Of a stretch of DNA of 64,000 nt, positions 37,162-49,812 are shown piece by piece (the first letter of the stretch is position 1; every line of letters starts with the position of its first letter). The stretch is from Chamaecrista fasciculata (Eukaryota; Streptophyta; Magnoliopsida; Fabales; Fabaceae). The notes beneath the pieces are model-generated. The model was not told where the DNA came from, did no database searches, and saw only the letters and a list, made by a program, of their open reading frames with translations. The position numbers and the translations under genes were made by a program. Location: contig QANZ01028759.1 of the NCBI GenBank assembly GCA_003254925.1, positions 426,881 through 490,880 on the forward strand, written 5' to 3'.

Positions 37162-37260
37162 AGCATCTCTGATATTTTTCCTCAAGTCAGTCTGAACTTT
37201 GCCGGTGGTGCATCTATGATTTTGAGACCTCGGGACTACCTTATACAACAGAATTCAATT
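37162..37260 (+). pseudogene. Captured exon: A1 aspartic protease-like
   Basis: Encodes [18 protein letters not shown] followed by [15 protein letters not shown], then a perfect GTAAGT donor at 37261. FP-x-VSLNF-x-GGASM-x-L-(K/R)-P-x-(D)-YL is a conserved segment of plant pepsin-like aspartic protease-like proteins, in the C-terminal lobe. Neither catalytic DTG/DSG motif is included. A partial second copy of TTTTTCCTCAAGTCAGTC lies at about 36998. Confidence 0.8.
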
Positions 37261-38348
37261 GTAAGTATTCGTGCTTCAAATTAATAAATTCTAATCTAAA
37301 TTACACTGTTTGCAAAGACACTCAGTTCAAGTTGGATCGCTATGCATTTGCTATGCATTAAGATGCCTGACATGTTGTATTGGTTTGGCGTGTTTGCTTA
37401 GCTATCATACCTCTTGCGCCTAAGATTTTGATTTTTGTTTGTATGAATTTTCATTCCAAGTTCAAATATGTCAAATCTCATATCTTTATTATATTAAGAT
37501 GTTTGTTGGTTGTTTTAGTGTTTCTCAGTGAAGCCGTTGCAAATGAGAAGGGGATTGGTATAGAGAAATAGCTCAAAAAATAACAAACAGAAACACAAAC
37601 CATACCCTGAGATCAGGTCTCTCTCTATTTCTTTGTTTCCCTCTATCTTTGCTGCTTTCTCATCTCATGCATCTCAACCGATTTTGGTTTTTGATTTTTG
37701 ACTGAATGAGATCTGAAATGTAATTATATGTTTAGATCATCAGAATGCATATGTGAACCATGAATCAGCCACGGTTCTTCCTCTCCTCCAAAGAATGCCT
37801 GCGACTTCTACAGTGCCAACGTTGATATCGGTGGGTTTTCGGGTGAGTTTGAGACTTTTCTGCATTTTCAATTTACTCCCTGCTCGCTCATCTATTTCGT
37901 TTTACATTTCCTTTGCATTTTCGGCCCATTTTCTGAAGAATCCATGGCCTAGGGACTATAATGGAACTTTGGGGAGAATTTTGTAACATTTTGCAAAGTT
38001 ATTTTGAGATTTCAAGACCTAAATGAATAATATATAATGATTCCAGGACTAAACCATAATTTAAACGAGGACTGAACCGTGATTCTGGGACATTTGGCCC
38101 CTGAGCTTAAATTCCAAAACTGACCCAGAAACATTCTCTGAAAGTTCATTTTAGTCCCTCCAGAAATCTTAAAGGACTTAAATGCAAGAGATAAGACTTT
38201 ATGTTATGTTAGATTATATAGAAGCTCCTTATTTATTTAATTTTTACAGAGTAGCATATAGTAAAAGATATCAGGCTTCTTATTTATTTAATTTTATAAT
38301 TTCCTTTTTCATACAAGTAATACATTGTGTAAAAATTGTGTATTGTAG

Positions 38349-38510
38349 GTTCTATTCCCAGAGTTACATAGTATCAAAATCTGTGAAATGAAAAATTTGA
38401 AGACCATTTGGCAGTGGCATCAACCACCAGCTTCAAATTCCTTTGGCAGATTGAAAAGGATTGAAATCAAAGACTGTGAGAAACTTGTGACTATATTTTC
38501 GCAAGTTTAA
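38349..38510 (+). pseudogene. Captured exon piece: NLR disease-resistance LRR region
   Basis: After an ATTGTAG acceptor it reads VLFPELHSIKICEMKNLKTIW, later SFGRLKRIEIKDCEKLVTIF and SQV, then a TAA. FP-x-L-(x)n-L-x-I-(C/W) and L-x-x-I-x-(I/V)-x-DC-x-KL are the leucine-rich repeats of CC-NBS-LRR proteins of the At4g27190 kind. An in-frame stop and the absence of NB-ARC sequence mark it as a dead fragment. Confidence 0.8.
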
Positions 38511-39819
38511 TCATTTCTCAATTTAAGGAGGTGGAAAGAACAGCTTCTTGGAAGTGTGGACATTACTTCTATTGGAGGTAATTGCTCCTGTAGATTATTC
38601 TGTTTCAATTTTTGTTGGTTCATATTTTTCTTCTTCAGTTTCTGTTCTTTTGTGATATAATGGTATACCGTATACATGTTATATGTATGTATGTATGATC
38701 ATATAGAGAAGACTGCAGAATCAGTTTGTTCAGTTCCAGTGAATTTTGTAAAGGGGATTATAGTACGACTTTGATTCATATTTGGACAAAGTAATTTATC
38801 ATAAGCTTCTATTCTAAGAAAAAACCATATAAATATATATATATATATATATTTTCCTCCGAGGTGGATTTGATTCTTGGTCATCTGGTAGTGTAGAACT
38901 GTAGATTAGCCCGAGTTCATCTCTTTTATCATGATTCTGTTTCTACTTTGTTGTTGTTAGAATCTGATACAGGTTTCTGATGTTTCTTGCAATTTCATAT
39001 AGATTTCAGGCCCTGATATTGTTAGAATCTGATACGTAGGCTTAAATTATATTATGTGATGAGGCTGTTGCTGCGTTTCTTTCTGATTTTCTGGGGGGAA
39101 ACATTCTTGATGGAAGGAGAATAATAAACAAATGCAAGCATTATATTTTATAATGGGGATGTGTTTGAGAATATGTTAAAACGAACTGACTGTATGCTGC
39201 TTTTTTTTTTTTAATTGGCATCGAAGAAAGTAGATTGGACTTTGGAGCATTGCATGTGGGATGATTGGTTTATAGAAAGCATTGTGGTCACTATTTTGAC
39301 CAATAGTGGAGCGACCAAACAAAATGCTACTTGAATTCATCAGATCATTTTCCTCTAGAAATAAAAAGAGAGGGAGAAGTTAGAATTGGCTCATTTATCT
39401 TATTTGTTTTTATGAGGAGTGTGATTTTGCATTATACGTTTCTTCCATATCAAATGAGTTTAAAGTCCCTGTTAGGTAACTTCATCATTCAGTTAGCTTT
39501 GATTTTTCAGAACTTTTTATTTATTGGAAGCAAATGATGCATCTTTTTTGATCTGTAATATGTAATACTGCCTACCAAATTTTCATTTGTAAGTTTAATT
39601 AGCAACACACTCTAACTTACCTATCGGTTAGCATTACTCTTCAACAAACACTCTTTTGAATGTGATTTGCAGTTTGAATGTTATTGGATAGATTACTATA
39701 TGTACATTTTGAATGTTATTAATATATTCAATACATTTGCAATTTAAATGTTATTAATATATGTACAATGATATATTTTAAGAAGAAAAACCCGTGCGAA
39801 CGCACGGATGTCATACTAG

Positions 39820-40566
39820 TTCACTAACATAAATCAATAGCCACTGGATTTGGTTTCAATTTTACATTGGTTTAGGAATTTTGGCTTTTGGGTATGGGTT
39901 AATTGGGCCCTTATATATGTACACAATAAGGTTAGGAGAGAACAAATATATTTTTTTTTGAAATAATTAGGTTGGGCTATTTTGGTTTATTATATATAAA
40001 AATAATTAGGTTGGGCTAGCCTGTTTTATAAAATAGACCAACTTTTTCGTCAAACCTGGCCTTTTTTATATTACGGGCTTTTGGGTTAGCTCGTTAAGCC
40101 GAACTTGTTTTGACAATTTTAGCTCTACTTACAATTACTTTTGTAATTTTTGAATAAACAAACTTAACTATAAATTATATATATATATATAAGGGGTAGT
40201 CTATGATGCAAAGTGGACATTACATGCAATTAGTAATATAGTTTTGATTGGTTAAAAAAGTTATCTTTTTTTACTATTTTTCAGTATTAAATTACTTAAA
40301 AAAATAAAATTACACCACTTCACAATTATATGCATAACCCACTTTATATCTTAGAATTTCCCATATATATGATCTTGCTGAGCCAACACAGTCACCTAAT
40401 TCTTTTCCTACTAATATGTATATATACATATATATATTTTATCTTAAAGATTAAACCATATATGCGTGTATGGAATCATCTCTCTTCACTCAACCATCTG
40501 AGATTTGGAAAATCCAAAACCCTAATATGTTTCCCTTCTCTCTTCTATTATTTGCATAAATTTTAA
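39820..40566. other. AT-rich intergenic DNA
   Basis: No gene seen; TA repeats near 40170-40190 and 40415-40435. GGTTGGGCTA is repeated at about 39971 and 40010. Confidence 0.4.
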
Positions 40567-41261
40567 TAGACCTGCCAAAGTGAGTCAACCCGACTCACAA
40601 GGGTTGGCTCACCACGGGTTACGACTCACCCGGGTTGGCTCACGCGGGCCAGAATACCTGGTGAGCCAGGATTTTGCCAACCCGGCTCACCAGCTTGGTG
40701 AGCCGGGTTGGCTAACTTAACCCACTATTTTTTTTATTTTTTTTTTCAATTTTTAAGGTATATTTTTTCAACCTATTTTTTTTTTCTACATACATTTTAC
40801 GTACTGCTGGTGCTGCACGGTTTTAAAACAATATATTTACTATCAATTATGTTGTTCTATGTAATTAAAAGTCATCTCACCTATGAAACATATAAATATA
40901 CCATAAAAATTTTGTTGAACATCAAATATAACATAAAAAATGTGAATGTGATATTGATGAGTGATAAATTAATGATGAGCGGAAGTTGAAAATAAAAAAT
41001 GTGAAATGAATTGAATTAATAATTATGTTAAAGTCAATAAATATTTTGTTTTTATTTTTAAATTTTATATTTTTTTTATATGATGGGTTGGTGAGCCAAC
41101 CCACCAACTCGCCGGGTTGGCTCACTATGGCTCGCGGGTCAGGTGAGCCAACCCAGGCGGGTTAAAATTATTTGTGAGCCAAGATTGAATCAACCTGACT
41201 CACCTATTTTGCTGGTTAAACTGGTCCAACCCATGAATTGAAACCCGTTTTGACGGCTCTA
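40567..41261. mobile_element. hAT-type non-autonomous element, perfect 8-bp target duplication
   Basis: AATTTTAA flanks both sides (40559-40566 and 41262-41269). Ends are TAGACCTGCCAAAG and, inverted, TAGAGCCGTCAAAACGG, a common plant hAT MITE terminus. Subterminal regions are packed with GGTTGGCTCACC/GGTGAGCCAACC words in both orientations. The AT-rich centre has no transposase. Confidence 0.85.
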
Positions 41262-41269
41262 AATTTTAA

Positions 41270-42951
41270 CTTCTATAGGTCCACTACATATCACACTCAT
41301 TCACACACCCTCCATTATTCATATCCTTCCATCATTCATTAAATCCATTTTTATAATATAATTAGCTTGGGTTTGCTCACATTGATTCAATCAATCCTTT
41401 TTGGGTGAAAGAGAGGATTCATTGGATTTTTTGGTCTATTTTAATCAAAGATTTTTAATTTAGTTTACTCAAGATTTCACGAGAAATAAGGGTTTGATGC
41501 CAATAAATGTTGATCCATAAGGAGATGACTCTTAACTTATGAAGTTGTGAATTTACATATTCATGTTGAAATCTTATTAATTAGTAGATAATATGTATAT
41601 CTCGACATTTATTGTGCTTGGAAATATATTTAGGTGAATTATAAGACTCAAGTTATTGGAATTTTTTTTTATATACTAAGTACTGACAACTCACCAAACT
41701 TTTTATTTACAAAAAAAAATACTTCCAATAGAATTATTTATTAATTCATTTTTATTAGGTTTAAGATACGTAATTTCTTGTTATTAGAATATATATTAAA
41801 AATGATATGTATATTATATTGTAAATGTTGAGAATATTATATATATTATAATATTAGAGTGTGTCAAATAAAAATCTCACATTGTCTAATTTATGGATGA
41901 GCCAAGTGTATATATATTAAGATGTGAAAATAAGGGGTAACCAAGTAGAGATAAAAGAATGTCTCGCGTGCATAAATATGAGTCATCGGTGGATAATCGT
42001 AGATGAAAACTGATGATTTTCGCTATATTATCTTTTGTGTCCTTATTGAATCAACCATGCAGAAGAATTTGTTTAAAAACTAAAAAGCAAGTTATAATAG
42101 CTTTGAGTGAAGGTAATTGAAGAAAACATAAATTGTGATTATTTTTGTTACAATATGAAATAAGTCTCTTTTCTTATTGAAAGATTGGCCTCGAAAAGAA
42201 ATATTTTAAAAATAAAACTTGAACTTCAAAATAGCTCAAAACATCCTCTTTTTCCTATTTCCATTATGTAATAATGTTTGCTGCATTTTATCGGATCGGA
42301 TTCCACTCTATGTAAAGCCACATCAACGATATTGTTAGCTTAGATAGGCAAAACTGTTGCAGTTTAATTACGACAAGAAAATGTAGATAAGATGAGAAGG
42401 GAAAATGAAACAAAATTTGATATAAAAATATTTCTGTTTTTTTTTTAAAAATTAAGTTCTTCATAATTTAAAGTATGAATATAAGTTTTGAAAAAATTTT
42501 AAAATATAATAAAGTCATATTACCAAAAAAAAAATTAAAGTCATATATAATAATTGATTAATATTTCATGTATTAAAAATCATGTTAATATTATTTTTAA
42601 CTATAAAAATTATTAAATAAATTATAAACACTAAAAATAATGAGTGATTATTTTTTATTTTAAAATATAAAGTAATTAAAAAGGTAATAGTAATTAAATA
42701 ATTTATAAAAAGTTTGTCAATATTATTTTACATTTTATTAATATTTAAACATAAAATATAGGTAATTAATGAATTAAATATGATATTTAAATATAAATAT
42801 AACTATAACTATATATTGGTTTCTTTATGGAATATATTGTTACCACCATAAATAGATTCAGGCAAAAAAAGAAAAAGAACACTATATATAGACTATAGTC
42901 TATAGAGGTACGATTACGATATTTATTTACGCGTGTTAAGGGTGTGCGGCG
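41270..42951. other. AT-rich intergenic DNA
   Basis: No gene, RNA gene or element end recognised. Confidence 0.45.
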
Positions 42952-42965
42952 TAATTATTCACTTT

Positions 42966-43157
42966 TTTTTTTTTTGATAATTTCACGGATTTTTTCCGTT
43001 TATCCGTGTAACAATTTAAGCGAAGACTAATTTCATTTGACTACAAATACGAAACGATCGTGTTCTCCCAACAATATCGACTCTAGAGATCAAATCTCGA
43101 TCTTCTTATCTAGAATATAGCTCGCCAACCACTACATTAAATACTTGTCTTGTCGGT
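42966..43157 (-). mobile_element. Full-length tRNA-derived SINE
   Basis: TAATTATTCACTTT flanks it on both sides (42952-42965 and 43158-43171), a 14-bp target duplication. On the minus strand it has GTAGTGGTTGGCGAG (box-A like), GAGATTTGATCTC (box-B like), then ATATTGTTGGGAG, ATTAGTCTTCGC and GTTACACGGATAAACGG, ending in an A-tract (T-run near 42963-42975). The truncated copy at 9886 is the same family. Confidence 0.85.
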
Positions 43158-43263
43158 TAATTATTCACTTTGAGAATGAATGATTTCAAGGAAAGTTAAG
43201 GGTCACTTTCCAACTTGGCATGTCGTCGAAAATAAAAATGGAATTAGCATGCTATATATTTTC

Positions 43264-44110
43264 AATGGTCAAAAACTTATTTTGGTCTCTAATGTTTATC
43301 CAAAGTTCTGTTTTGGTCCTCATTGTTTTTTTGTTCCATTTTGGTCCTTAATGTTTCCTAAGAGTTTTATCATTAGTCCCTAACTAATGAATATAGTCAT
43401 ATCTCTCGTTTCAAACTCGAATGCGTTTAAATCAGAGTTATGGATTAAACTTGATGATTTATTTCTTTGTCTAGTCGGAGTTATTAGCAAACAAGGTCAA
43501 ATCAAGCATGAAATCGGGCTAAAAAATAAGTTGCTTGTTTGATGAATTTGATTATATTTCTCTTTATTCAAATCTGAATGCAACAAAATCGTAGTTACAA
43601 ATTATTCTTAACAAGTTCTTTCTCTATCTAGTTGGGATCGTTAGCAAACGAGTTCAAATAATGCACCGAAAATGAATTTAATCAAAACATCAATATTAAC
43701 TTTTAGAGTACTATTTGACCGCATTTGTCAAAGGTTCCAACTAGATAAAGAAAGAACTCATCAAAAGTAACTTGTAGCGCTGATTCCATTGCATTTAGAT
43801 TTGGAAGGAGAAAAATATGACCAAATTCATCAAACAAACAACCTATTTTCGGGCCAATTTCATATTCAATTTGACCTCGTTTGCCAATTACTCTAACTAG
43901 ATAAAGAAAGAACTCATCAAATTTAACTCGTAGCTTTTATTTATTTCACATTTGCGTTTGAAACTAGAGGAATATGACCATATTCAATAGTTAGGAATCA
44001 ATGATGAAACTTTTAGGAAACACTAAGGACCAAAACGGAATGAAAAAATATTAGGGACCAAAACAAAACTTTGGTTAAACATTAGGAACCAAAATAGGTT
44101 TTGACATTTT
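43264..44110. mobile_element. Large foldback element, family B (full)
   Basis: About 850 bp in which the left half (TTATTTTGGTCTCTAATG, CCATTTTGGTCCTTAATG, TTAGTCCCTAACTAATGA) is inverted in the right half (AATAGTTAGGAATCAATGA, CACTAAGGACCAAAACGG, AACATTAGGAACCAAAATAGG). It has no ORF. Half-copies lie at 12950 and 15930, and a related short form at 18438. Confidence 0.7.
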
Positions 44111-44127
44111 CCAAATAATAAATTCAA

Positions 44128-44504
44128 GGTAAAAGCATCCATTTTGTCCCCAAACTTTATAGCTGTTGTCAATTTCGTCCTCAATCTTTTTTTACTGTCA
44201 ATTTCGACCCCAATCTTTTACATTTTGGTCAAATCTATCATTTTCTCTTACTTCAGCAAAAAATTAACGACAAAATCTATGTGACTAACGATATATAATA
44301 TAAAATTGATAGAAAAAGAAACTCAAATCTTAATTCAGATTGAAAAGCCAAATGCAATCTGTCGTTAATTTATTAAAAGAAATTAGCCAAAGGATAAAAT
44401 TGACGAACATGTGAAAGATTGAAGACGAAATTGACAACAAAAAAAGATTGGGGACGAAGTTGATAGTTAGTGTAAAGTTTGGAGATGAAATTAGTACTTT
44501 CGCC
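44128..44504. mobile_element. Mutator-like MITE, family C (copy 1)
   Basis: Ends GGTAAAAGCATCC and GTACTTTCGCC are inverted. TAAATTCAA / TAAAATCAA on the flanks (44119-44127, 44505-44513) is an 8/9 match for a 9-bp target duplication. The interior words CAATTTCGTCC and GACGAAATTGAC are inverted copies, and CTAACGATATATAAT is shared with 49293. Confidence 0.8.
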
Positions 44505-44513
44505 TAAAATCAA

Positions 44514-45813
44514 TAAATTAATTATCAATCAAATCAATGAAGCAAACTCTGATTTTGTCACGTATTATTTCCCAATGTTAAAATTAATTTCGAAGCCATA
44601 AATATGGGAAATGAGAGAAATTAAATTTAAAAACTTTCTACTTGACTGAACTTCTATAGTTCCTTTTATTATCGTTAAATATGTGTACCAGTGGGAGATA
44701 AATTTGACGTTGCTGTTGAGTTTAGAGAACTTAAATCGCCTGATTGTTACACATCATTATGGAGCATGACTTCCTCGACTCTAGTAAAAGATTTGAACAT
44801 GTTGGGGGGTTTTATTGCAGGGTAAAACTTAGGAAAAGTTCTTTATATGTTTGTTATAATGTTCCCTAATCAATATTTGACACGTGACAAAAATTTTATG
44901 TATGACTAATCGTGATAAATAGAGAATATTAAACACAGTCTTTTGCACGATCAATCATTGAAAAAAGAGAATGTAATTCAAGGTTGTGATCGGAGAAAAC
45001 TTATAACAAACATATAAAGAACTTTATATAAGTTTTTTCCTTTATTTAATTAAGGTAATCTATGAATTGTAGGCTTTACTTTTTTCTTTATTACTCAATT
45101 AAGCTTTGTTTCCAACTTAGAAAGCATATATAGATGCTTCACTTTGATTTTATTTTGAGAGTGTATTTGTGTTAGACATGTGTTCGCGTCCTACGTGATA
45201 TAACACGTGCCTGACACATGTTCATGAGTGTCAGAATTGAAAATAATTTTCTTGCGACTTTGATACAACAAATAGATTTTTTTTTATACATATAACATAT
45301 ATCATAAATAATTATTATAATTTTTTACGTTTTCATCAAGATTTATAGATGTTTAATTGTTTTTATTTTTTGTCTATTATTGGAATTACAATATATATGT
45401 GCTGATTCATGTCATATCATTTCAAACAATTGGATCGTGTGTCCATGTTAGTTTTGTGCTTCATGGTTTCCAACGTTTTATAACATTACCTTCAATTCTC
45501 TATTATTTTGTAACACTTGTAAGTTATTGATGCTTCCTTCAAAGATTCTTCTATTCATGATGGTTCTTAAGGTCTCGACTTGAACATTCCCTATGATAGT
45601 AATGCCTATAATGATTTTGGGATTGTAGACATCAACTTTCAACATCAAAAGATTTATAATGATAAAAGTTGGTAGATTAAGAATGAGGAGCAAAAAAGTA
45701 ATTCATAGTAGCAGTACAGTCATCCAAGCAGAAACAAACAGAGGGCAAAAAGTCTAAAAACAACCCAAAAGCAAACTACATAAACGAACTAAGACAAAAC
45801 ACTACACCAAGCT
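44514..45813. other. Intergenic DNA
   Basis: No gene seen. An inverted pair AAAGTTCTTTATATGTTTG (about 44838) and CAAACATATAAAGAACTTTA (about 45006) marks a small foldback segment. The part near 45700-45813 is probably 3' untranslated LINE sequence of the next feature. Confidence 0.4.
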
Positions 45814-46023
45814 TCATCCAACTCCTTTACTCCTTGGAAGTTTCCTCCCAGCAAGGTCACTTCTTCCATAAGCCAAAACCAGAAAGGGTGGAACATCCTG
45901 CATAATGAGGAGCTCATTTTCCTCAACCAATGCTCTCTTAGCCAAAAAGTTAGCACACGTATTGCCCTCCCAGAATGAGGTTCTTTTCAATGCCCTAATT
46001 AGTGACATATTAGAATCCCCCAA
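45814..46023 (-). pseudogene. LINE RNase H-like remnant
   Basis: The minus strand encodes SFWEGNTCANFLAKRALVEE followed by a PPFLVLAYGRSDLAGRKLPR-type tail. R-(E)-(G)-N-x-x-A-(D/N)-x-LAK, then PP and a D-x-x-G near the end, is the pattern at the C-terminus of plant LINE polyproteins (RVT_3 RNase H fold). Upstream reverse transcriptase is gone, so it is a 5'-truncated, dead copy. Confidence 0.5.
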
Positions 46024-46898
46024 TTCAAAAATCTCTCTTGATGATCACCATTTTTGAGCTTGAAAAGATGGGATATGAGTACTGCAATCTGGAAGAGTTT
46101 GTAAATCTTAGTGTTAGTGATGCTTCTGTGTGGGATGCTATCCTTAGATGGTTAGGAGGATTGCTAATTAATTGAGTTCCTTTAATTCTTGATATTGTGA
46201 CTTCTATATATACACACACATGAAAATTTATTTTAAAAAAAAGGTATGATTGGAATTATTGAAACTTCAAAGCTATATATATAGGGTTTGTGATAAGTGG
46301 GTGTGAAGAGGAAGCTTTAATGGGCATAAGGTCCACTTGGAGGAACGCGAAGTGTGTGTGGTGGCCACACAACCAAGATTCATGCTAGCTACTTTAGTAA
46401 TTGCAGTAATTAATTAAGCAAGCAAGCATGCATATTGCATGAATAAATGCACAAATCAACTAACACATAAACACCACATGTAATGTAATGTATCATGCAT
46501 CACCATGCATGCATTCTTCCTGATCATTCTTAACACTTGTCCCAAACCACACTATTTTTCTCAAAATGCATCTAATTCACTTTTTTTTTTTTGTGAGATA
46601 GGTCGATAAAATTTTGATTCAAAGAATTTTGTCTCGCGTGAATTGACTCATTTAACTTATGAACCATAGTGAACCAACCCGATGAGTTGGTGGGCTGGGT
46701 TACCAACCCACTTATTTATTTTTTTATAAAAAAATTTGAATTTAAAAGCAATTATATTCTTATAAAATATGATTTGTAAAAAAATATTAGTATTAATATA
46801 TGATAATTAGATAATTCACCATCATTTAAAAAATTTTAGCACTAAAAAAATATTTAAAATTAGAAAAAAAAAACAAAAATGAGCCAATTTGACATTAT
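46024..46898. other. Intergenic DNA
   Basis: No gene seen. Around 46670-46710 AACCAACCCGATGAGTTGG / GGGTTACCAACCCAC resembles the subterminal repeats of the element at 40567. Confidence 0.4.
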
Positions 46899-47037
46899 GG
46901 AAATTATATGAGTAAAATAACTTTCCGGTCCCTGATTTATGCACTCGCTGGCAGATAGGTCCCTGAATTTTACCCATTGTACTAGCCGGTCCCCGAATTT
47001 TGCAAACGCTGCACTAATTGGTCCCTCCGTCATATTG

Positions 47038-47431
47038 NNNNNNNNNNNNNNNNNNNNNNNNNNNNNNNNNNNNNNNNNNNNNNNNNNNNNNNNNNNNNNN
47101 NNNNNNNNNNNNNNNNNNNNNNNNNNNNNNNNNNNNNNNNNNNNNNNNNNNNNNNNNNNNNNNNNNNNNNNNNNNNNNNNNNNNNNNNNNNNNNNNNNNN
47201 NNNNNNNNNNNNNNNNNNNNNNNNNNNNNNNNNNNNNNNNNNNNNNNNNNNNNNNNNNNNNNNNNNNNNNNNNNNNNNNNNNNNNNNNNNNNNNNNNNNN
47301 NNNNNNNNNNNNNNNNNNNNNNNNNNNNNNNNNNNNNNNNNNNNNNNNNNNNNNNNNNNNNNNNNNNNNNNNNNNNNNNNNNNNNNNNNNNNNNNNNNNN
47401 NNNNNNNNNNNNNNNNNNNNNNNNNNNNNNN
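47038..47431. other. Assembly gap (394 N)
   Basis: Run of Ns starting exactly where the left TIR of the surrounding element would turn into its interior. Confidence 0.99.
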
Positions 47432-48590
47432 GTGATGTGTAATTTTTTTAGGGTTTAGAGTTTAGGGGTTTAGTGTTTTAGAGTTTAGGGTTTTGAATAT
47501 TTTTAAGGACTAAATTGAAATGTTTAAAAGAGTTTTGAGACACTTTACAATTTTATTTTAAGGATTTAAGACTAAAATGAATGAAGATGATGAAAAAGAG
47601 GGGGAATTAAGAATAATGAGTCAAGGACCTAATTGTTTAACTTAGACTTTTTTTTAGAGTTTGGGGTTTGGGGTTTAGGGTTTTAAATATTTGTGAGGAC
47701 TAAATTGGAATGTTTGAAAGAGTTTTGGGGCACTTTACAATTTTATTTTGAGGATTTGGGACTAAAATGAATGAAGATGATGAAAAAGAGGGAAAATTGA
47801 GAATAATGAAATAAAAATGAATGTTTTGTTTTAGGGGGTTTGGGTGTATGGGTTCACTGGCTAGGGTTTAATGTTAGGGTTCAGTGGCTATGGTTTAGTG
47901 GTTAGGGTGTATGGGTTGGGTCAATGTGAGATTGGGTTAGGTTGGTGAGGGTTAAGTGGCTGGATCAATGAAGGACCGCAAAGTACACTGGCCAAAACGC
48001 AAGGACCTAATTGTTTAACTTAGACTTTTTTTTAGAGTTTGGGGTTTGGGGTTTAGGGTTTTAAATATTTGTGAGGACTAAATTGAAATGTTTAAAAGAG
48101 TTTTGAGACACTTTACAATTTTATTTTAAGGATTTGAGACTAAAATGAATGAAGATGATGAAAAAGAGGAGAAATTAAGAATAATGAGTCAAGGACCTAA
48201 TTGTTTAACTTAGACTTTTTTTTTAGAGTTTGGGGTTTGGTGTTTGGAGTTTAGAGTTTTAAATATTTGTGAGGACTAAATTGGAATGTTTGAAAGAGTT
48301 TTGGGGCACTTTACAATTTTATTTTGAGGATTTGAGACTAAAATGAAAAAAAGATAATGAAAAAGAGAAGAAATTGAGAATAATAAAATAAAAATGAGTG
48401 TTTTGTTTTAGGGGGTTTGGGTGTATGGGTTCAGTGGCTAGGGTTTAATGGTTCGAGTTCAGTGGCTATGGTTTAGTGGTTAGGGTGTATGGGTTGGGTC
48501 AATGTGAGTTTGGGCTAGGTTGGTGAGGGTTAAGTGGTTGGATCAATGAAGTACCGCAAAGTACACTGGCCAAAACGCAGGGACCGGAAA
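47432..48590. repeat. Internal tandem duplication, unit about 570-590 bp
   Basis: The series GGACTAAATTGAAATG, GACACTTTACAATTTTATTTT, AATGAAGATGATGAAAAAGAG, CAAGGACCTAATTGTTTAAC and GGTGTATGGGTT is repeated in order from 48000 on. Near 47990 the first copy joins the second at GGCCAAAACGCAAGGACC. Confidence 0.75.
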
Positions 48591-48883
48591 ATACACTACA
48601 ACAATGCTGATGTATCTCTATTTATCTATGTGGCACAATTTTTTTTTTCAACATAACGGGATCTGACGTGGCGATAACGGGACACGTCAGCACATAACGG
48701 GACACATCAGCGTCCATTATGGTCACGTCAGCATTTTTGTAACGTCAATATGACGGAGGGACCAATTAGTGCGGCGTTTGCAAAATTCGGGGACCGGCTA
48801 GTACAATAGGTAAAATTCAAGGACCTATCTGTCAGCGAGTGCATAAATCAGGGACCGGAAAGTTATTTTACTGGAAATTATAT

Positions 48884-49283
48884 ATTCTTCATATTCATTT
48901 GATACAGAAATCTCTCGGCCCTCCATCTATTGTGAGATGGGCTTTATATAACTAGTGGATATGTTTGACCCAACTTATTGTTCGGTTGTGGGGTGGGCTT
49001 GAAGTTGCCATTGATTAAGAACTAATCGTTTTTGTCCTTTAATCTGGCTAGTAATAACCTTCACAATTAGAAATAATATAAACTCTCTATCAAAATATTT
49101 TAAAATTATCTATCACAGTTTAAATATATATAATTAGAGGTGTTTGTAATCTGGGTTATATATATTGAGTTTAAAATCAATTGGTTAGTTCGGACTCAAA
49201 TTTTTTCTAAAGTGAGTTGGATTGTGAAAAAAATGAATTAACTTAAAGCAATTCAAAATTAAACCTCATAACACTTAGTAATA
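48884..49283. other. Intergenic DNA
   Basis: No gene or element end recognised. Confidence 0.4.
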
Positions 49284-49292
49284 TATAAATAT

Positions 49293-49760
49293 GGCAAAAG
49301 TATTCATTTCGTCCCCAAACTTTACACATGCTGTCAATTTCGTCCCCAATGTTTATTTGCTGTCAATTTCGTTCCTAATTTTTCACATTTTGGTCAATTT
49401 TATCCTTTGCTTTTACTTTAGTCAAATATTGACGACAAAATTTATGTGGCTAACGATATATAATGTAAAATTGATAGAAAAAGAAACTCAAATCCTAACT
49501 TAGATTCAAAAACAGGATGCAGTCTGTCGTTAATTTATTAAAAGAAGTTAGTCAAAGGATAAAATTGACGAAAATGTGAAAGATCAGGGACGAAATTGAC
49601 AGTTGATGTAAAGTTTGGGGACGAAATTGATAGCAAATAATGATTGGGGATGAAATTGACAACTTGTGTAAAGTTTGGGGACGAAGTTGACAACAAAAAA
49701 AGTTTGGGGACGAAATTGACAGTTGATATAAAGTTTGTGGACTAAATTAGTACTTTTGCC
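49293..49760. mobile_element. Mutator-like MITE, family C (copy 2), perfect 9-bp target duplication
   Basis: TATAAATAT flanks both sides (49284-49292 and 49761-49769). Ends are GGCAAAAGTA and TACTTTTGCC. The right arm holds an extra tandem series of GGGGACGAAATTGAC units compared with 44128-44504. Confidence 0.9.
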
Positions 49761-49812
49761 TATAAATATTAGGGCACACAAATACGTAGGTAATATTTAT
49801 AATTATTATAAA

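Larger units (their letters stand above)
46910..48872. mobile_element. Mutator-like element, long TIRs, interrupted by a gap
   Basis: GGAAATTATAT occurs just outside both ends (46899-46909 and 48873-48883), an 11-bp target duplication. The TIRs run at least 120 bp: AGTAAAATAACTTTCCGG at the left and its complement at the right, continuing through CACTCGCTG and GTCCCTCCGTCATATTG. Inside are telomere-like GGTTTAGGG words and blocks shared with the element at 53891. No transposase ORF is visible outside the gap. Confidence 0.85.

Noticed and set aside
46939..47458. ORFs spanning the second large gap
   Set aside because: Same reason: made of Ns between Mutator-like TIR sequence.
47432..48590. 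Telomere-like TTTAGGG words
   Set aside because: Irregular and interspersed with other sequence inside a Mutator-like element; not an interstitial telomere array.
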